In this document: piece after piece, positions 4,832-7,367 of the stretch
How the letters are laid out: every line of letters starts with the position of its first letter
Position numbering within the stretch: position 1 is the first letter of the stretch
From: an uncultured Collinsella sp.
GTDB taxonomy: Bacteria; Actinomycetota; Coriobacteriia; Coriobacteriales; Coriobacteriaceae
Length of the DNA stretch: 7,367 bases
Assembly: GCA_902492545.1 (NCBI GenBank)
Contig: CABULX010000106.1
Span: 1 to 7,367, forward strand
Direction: 5' to 3'
Notes under the pieces: model-generated
Seen by the model: the letters and a program-made list of their open reading frames with translations, nothing else
What the model was told of the DNA's origin: nothing
Databases searched by the model: none
Translations under genes and position numbers: made by a program

Positions 4832-6439
4832 TTAGTGGCGGAAGTGGCGAGCGCCCGTAAACACCATAGCAATATTGTGCTCATTGCAGGCCTGGATGCT
4901 CTCGTCGTCGCGCTTGGAGCCACCGGGCTGAATGATGCAGGTCACGCCGTGCGCAGCAAGCACATCGACGTTGTCGCGGAACGGGAAGAACGCGTCGCTT
5001 GCGCAGGCAAAGCCACCCTTCTCCACGCCCTCACGCTCGCAAAAGTCCTCGGCGCGTTCGCAGGCAAGCAGTGCGGAGTCAACGCGGTTAGGCTGACCAG
5101 GGCCCATGCCAATGCCGGCCTTGCCCTTGGAAACCAAGATGGCGTTGGACTTAACGCCCTTGCAGACCTTCCAGGCAAACTCGAGCTCGGCCATCTCGGC
5201 GTCGGTGGGCTTGCGGTCGGTGGGGAACGTAAAGGTCGCGGGATCCTCGGTCACATGGTCGACTTCCTGCACCAGCATGCCGCCGTCGATGGAGCGCAGC
5301 TCCACCTGGGCGCCGTGGTCCACGCCGCCGGTGGTCAGCACGCGCAGGTTGGGGCGCTTAGCCATGCGCTCGAGCGCCTCGGCAGTGTAGCTCGGGGCGA
5401 TGATGACCTCGACGAACTGCTTGTTCTGATCGGCAAAGTGCTCGACCAGCTCATAGGGAACCTCGCGGTTGCAGGCGATGATGCCGCCAAAGGCACTCTT
5501 GGGATCGCAGGCAAAAGCGCGGTCGTAGGCGGCCGTGATGTCCTCGGCAACGGCAGAACCGCAGGGGTTCTGGTGCTTGAGGATCACGCAGGCCGGCTCG
5601 TCGAACTCGCGGACCAGGTTCCAAGCGGCATCGGCATCCAGATAGTTGTTGTAGCTGAGCGGCTTGCCCTGGATCTGCTCGGAGCCCACGAGCGGGAACT
5701 GAGAGCTCGCGGTGTTCTCGCAGCCCTCGGCAAAGCGGTAGACCGTAGCCTTCTGCTGAGGATTCTCGCCATAGCGCAGGTCGTCGACCTTCTCCAGCGA
5801 AATCTCGAGCTTGGCAGAGGTATCCGCCACGTCGCTTGCCTGGGCGGCAAGCCAACGGGAGATAGCCGTGTCGTAGGCGGCGGTGGTCTGGTAGACCTTC
5901 ACCTGCAGGCGACGACGGGTGGAAAGCGTGGTGCAGCCACCGGTCTCGTGCATCTCGGCCAGGACGGCATCATAGTCGGCAGGGTCGGAAATGACGGTAA
6001 CGCTCGTGGCGTTCTTGGCGGCAGAACGCAGCATGGAGGGACCGCCGATGTCAATGTGCTCGATGGCGTCCGCGAAGGTGACCTCGGGATTGGCGACGGT
6101 CTTCTCGAACTCGTACAGGTTGACGACGACCAGGTCGATCAGCTTAATGCCGTGCTGAGCGGCCTCCTGCATGTGCTGCTCGGAATCGCGGCGGGCCAGC
6201 AGCGCGCCGTGAACCTTGGGGTGCAGGGTCTTAACGCGGCCGTCCATCATCTCGGGATAGCCCGTGAACTCCTCGATGGGGGTTACGGGAACGCCCGCGT
6301 CCTCGATGGCACGAGCCGTGCCGCCCGTAGAGATGATCTCGACGCCAAAGTCATCGACCAGCGTCCGTGCGAAATCGACGACGCCCGTCTTATCGGTAAC
6401 CGAGATCAACGCGCGTGCGATCTTCACATCAGATCCCAT
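4832..6439 (-). CDS. purH: Bifunctional AICAR formyltransferase / IMP cyclohydrolase
   Basis: This enzyme carries out the last two steps of de novo purine synthesis: formylation of AICAR by 10-formyl-tetrahydrofolate, then ring closure to IMP. The N-terminal cyclohydrolase domain (about 1-200, MGS-like fold) shows STGGTA near 38, GRVKTLHPKVHGALLARR at 67-84 and VVNLYEFEKT from 106. The transferase domain follows, with GENPQQKA at 224, the Lys288-His289 catalytic pair in VILKHQNPCGSA, the SAFGGI segment, and the characteristic C-terminus TGARHFRH. The 535 residues match the family length, and no key motif is missing. The ATG at 6437-6439 is fixed by AGGAGG five bases upstream. The gene stands alone: no other pur genes adjoin it, a terminator closes it at 4767-4802, and it diverges from the acetyltransferase gene. 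No purine riboswitch or PurR-like site is recognised upstream. Confidence 0.98.
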   Translation of the reverse strand: MGSDVKIARALISVTDKTGVVDFARTLVDDFGVEIISTGGTARAIEDAGVPVTPIEEFTGYPEMMDGRVKTLHPKVHGALLARRDSEQHMQEAAQHGIKLIDLVVVNLYEFEKTVANPEVTFADAIEHIDIGGPSMLRSAAKNATSVTVISDPADYDAVLAEMHETGGCTTLSTRRRLQVKVYQTTAAYDTAISRWLAAQASDVADTSAKLEISLEKVDDLRYGENPQQKATVYRFAEGCENTASSQFPLVGSEQIQGKPLSYNNYLDADAAWNLVREFDEPACVILKHQNPCGSAVAEDITAAYDRAFACDPKSAFGGIIACNREVPYELVEHFADQNKQFVEVIIAPSYTAEALERMAKRPNLRVLTTGGVDHGAQVELRSIDGGMLVQEVDHVTEDPATFTFPTDRKPTDAEMAELEFAWKVCKGVKSNAILVSKGKAGIGMGPGQPNRVDSALLACERAEDFCEREGVEKGGFACASDAFFPFRDNVDVLAAHGVTCIIQPGGSKRDDESIQACNEHNIAMVFTGARHFRH

Positions 6440-6716
6440 GCAGTCCTCCTGTCTGGTACGCCGCCGTGCTCTGTGAGTCGGTGATACGTCGATCTGCAGC
6501 GCTCGCGCAGCGGCATTGAAAATACTGATTTAATGTAGCGCATCGAGCGCATCGATGCACCCCGCAACGGGCGCATGTGCAGAAAAAGTTTGCGAGCGGA
6601 GGGGATGGGCATGGCACCGGGCACGGTGAGTTCATGGAACACAGGGGCACCATAATTAGATGCCAATGGCGTGGTAGAACTGTGCTCGATATGCATCCGC
6701 AAAAGAAAGAGGCACC
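6440..6716. promoter_or_regulatory. Divergent upstream region of purH and the acetyltransferase gene
   Basis: An AT-rich island at about 6514-6537 is the likely minus-strand promoter area for purH, leaving a leader of roughly 75-90 bases; no clean -35/-10 pair stands out. Next to it lies a 9-bp tandem duplication, AGCGCATCG at 6537-6545 and 6546-6554, running into GATGC. On the plus strand CATAAT at 6651-6656 could be the -10 of the acetyltransferase gene, again without a good -35. A short plus-strand frame with a purine-rich leader (6605-6655) is noted separately. Confidence 0.3.
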
Positions 6717-7358
6717 ATGGTCTCGCGGGTTCTCTACCGACCGTTTGATACCGAAGACTTCGACGCCATCGCGCTGATTCTGCAGCAGCTTTGGCATAAC
6801 AATTCGGATAACGATGAGTACAACCGCCTTGAGGCCGCGTGCGACCTCGCCTATTGCCTTTCGTCGTCGACGTTTTCACAGGTTGCCGTAATCGACGGTC
6901 AGGCGCGTGGCATTTCGCTCGCGCGTGCGGGACAGAGCTCCGGCGCCACTATCAACGAGCATTGGATGGATACCGAACGCGCGCTGCTATCGCAGATGCG
7001 TGAGCTAGAGCCCGATGCGTGCGCCGAGTATCTCTCGTTTGTGCGCGCAACCATCCGAACCAACAACCGCCTGCTCGAGAGCAGCCCGTTGCCGCACGAC
7101 AACGAGGTCACGCTGCTTGCCGTGGATCGCGATGTCCATGGCCTGGGCGTTGGCACGGTTCTGCTCGATGCCGCCGTCTCGCACCTGTCCTCGCTTGGAG
7201 CGACGAGGGCGCACCTGTACACCGACTCCAACTGCTCGTGGAAGTTCTACGAGCTGCACGGCTTTAAGCGCACGGCCACGCACCGCGCCAACCGCGAAGA
7301 GCGCCGTCACGACATGCCGCGCGAAAGCTTCCTCTACGAACTCGATCTAACAGCCTAA
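6717..7358 (+). CDS. GNAT-family N-acetyltransferase, substrate unknown
   Basis: A 213-residue cytoplasmic enzyme expected to move an acetyl group from acetyl-CoA to an amine. The N-terminal block YRPFDTEDFDAIALILQQLW (7-26) is the usual opening strand and helix. Motif A is VTLLAVDRDVHGLGVGTVLL (131-150): the acidic-free strand LLAVD then the pyrophosphate loop HGLGVG (141-146). Motif B follows as LYTDSNCSWKFYELHGF, where Tyr178 is the probable general acid. A central segment of about 60 residues (70-130) is longer than in minimal GNATs and probably shapes the substrate pocket. ATG at 6717 has AAGAGG four bases upstream. A TAA at 7356-7358 ends it within the window. Nothing in the neighbourhood points to a substrate; divergence from purH is not informative. 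Confidence 0.9.
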   Translation: MVSRVLYRPFDTEDFDAIALILQQLWHNNSDNDEYNRLEAACDLAYCLSSSTFSQVAVIDGQARGISLARAGQSSGATINEHWMDTERALLSQMRELEPDACAEYLSFVRATIRTNNRLLESSPLPHDNEVTLLAVDRDVHGLGVGTVLLDAAVSHLSSLGATRAHLYTDSNCSWKFYELHGFKRTATHRANREERRHDMPRESFLYELDLTA

Positions 7359-7367
7359 ACCCGGCAG

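Noticed and set aside
4484..6484. 666-codon open frame on the plus strand opposite purH
   Set aside because: purH on the other strand has complete family motifs and a perfect ribosome site. The antisense frame is a by-product of GC-rich codon bias and its peptide has no fold-like pattern.

Overview
The window looks like chromosomal core sequence from a GC-rich actinobacterium, most likely a Coriobacteriia member such as Collinsella. That placement is an inference from codon bias, gene content and family resemblance, not from a marker gene. Seven protein genes fill it with short gaps, and no rRNA, tRNA, CRISPR array, insertion sequence or phage gene is visible.

Layout from left to right. Positions 1-249 hold no convincing gene but carry a long composite hairpin (about 135-234) just downstream of uppP. 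uppP (undecaprenyl-diphosphatase, minus strand) runs 250-1230 and probably starts at TTG. A 249-base divergent gap separates it from a single-domain universal stress protein (1480-1917, plus strand). Between that gene and the convergent kinase lie a second long composite hairpin (about 1931-2021) and a compact, apparently bidirectional terminator (2062-2095). Next, on the minus strand, is a two-component pair: response regulator (3171-3842) followed by an intramembrane-sensing BceS/GraS-type histidine kinase (2118-3161). An unrecognised 243-residue protein (4019-4750, minus) is separated by a clear terminator from purH (4832-6439, minus), which encodes the bifunctional enzyme for the last two steps of IMP synthesis. 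A 277-base divergent gap then leads to a GNAT acetyltransferase (6717-7358, plus).

The genes form several separate transcription units. Only the regulator and kinase are clearly an operon. The most suggestive link is in the left half: UppP makes the lipid carrier phosphate that bacitracin-type drugs deplete, and the kinase belongs to the class that usually senses such drugs. The usual partner ABC transporter is not beside it.

No clear new multi-gene system is present. The items most worth a second look are the two nested palindromes, the acidic insert in UppP, the transporter-less Bce-like pair and the unassigned protein upstream of the regulator.
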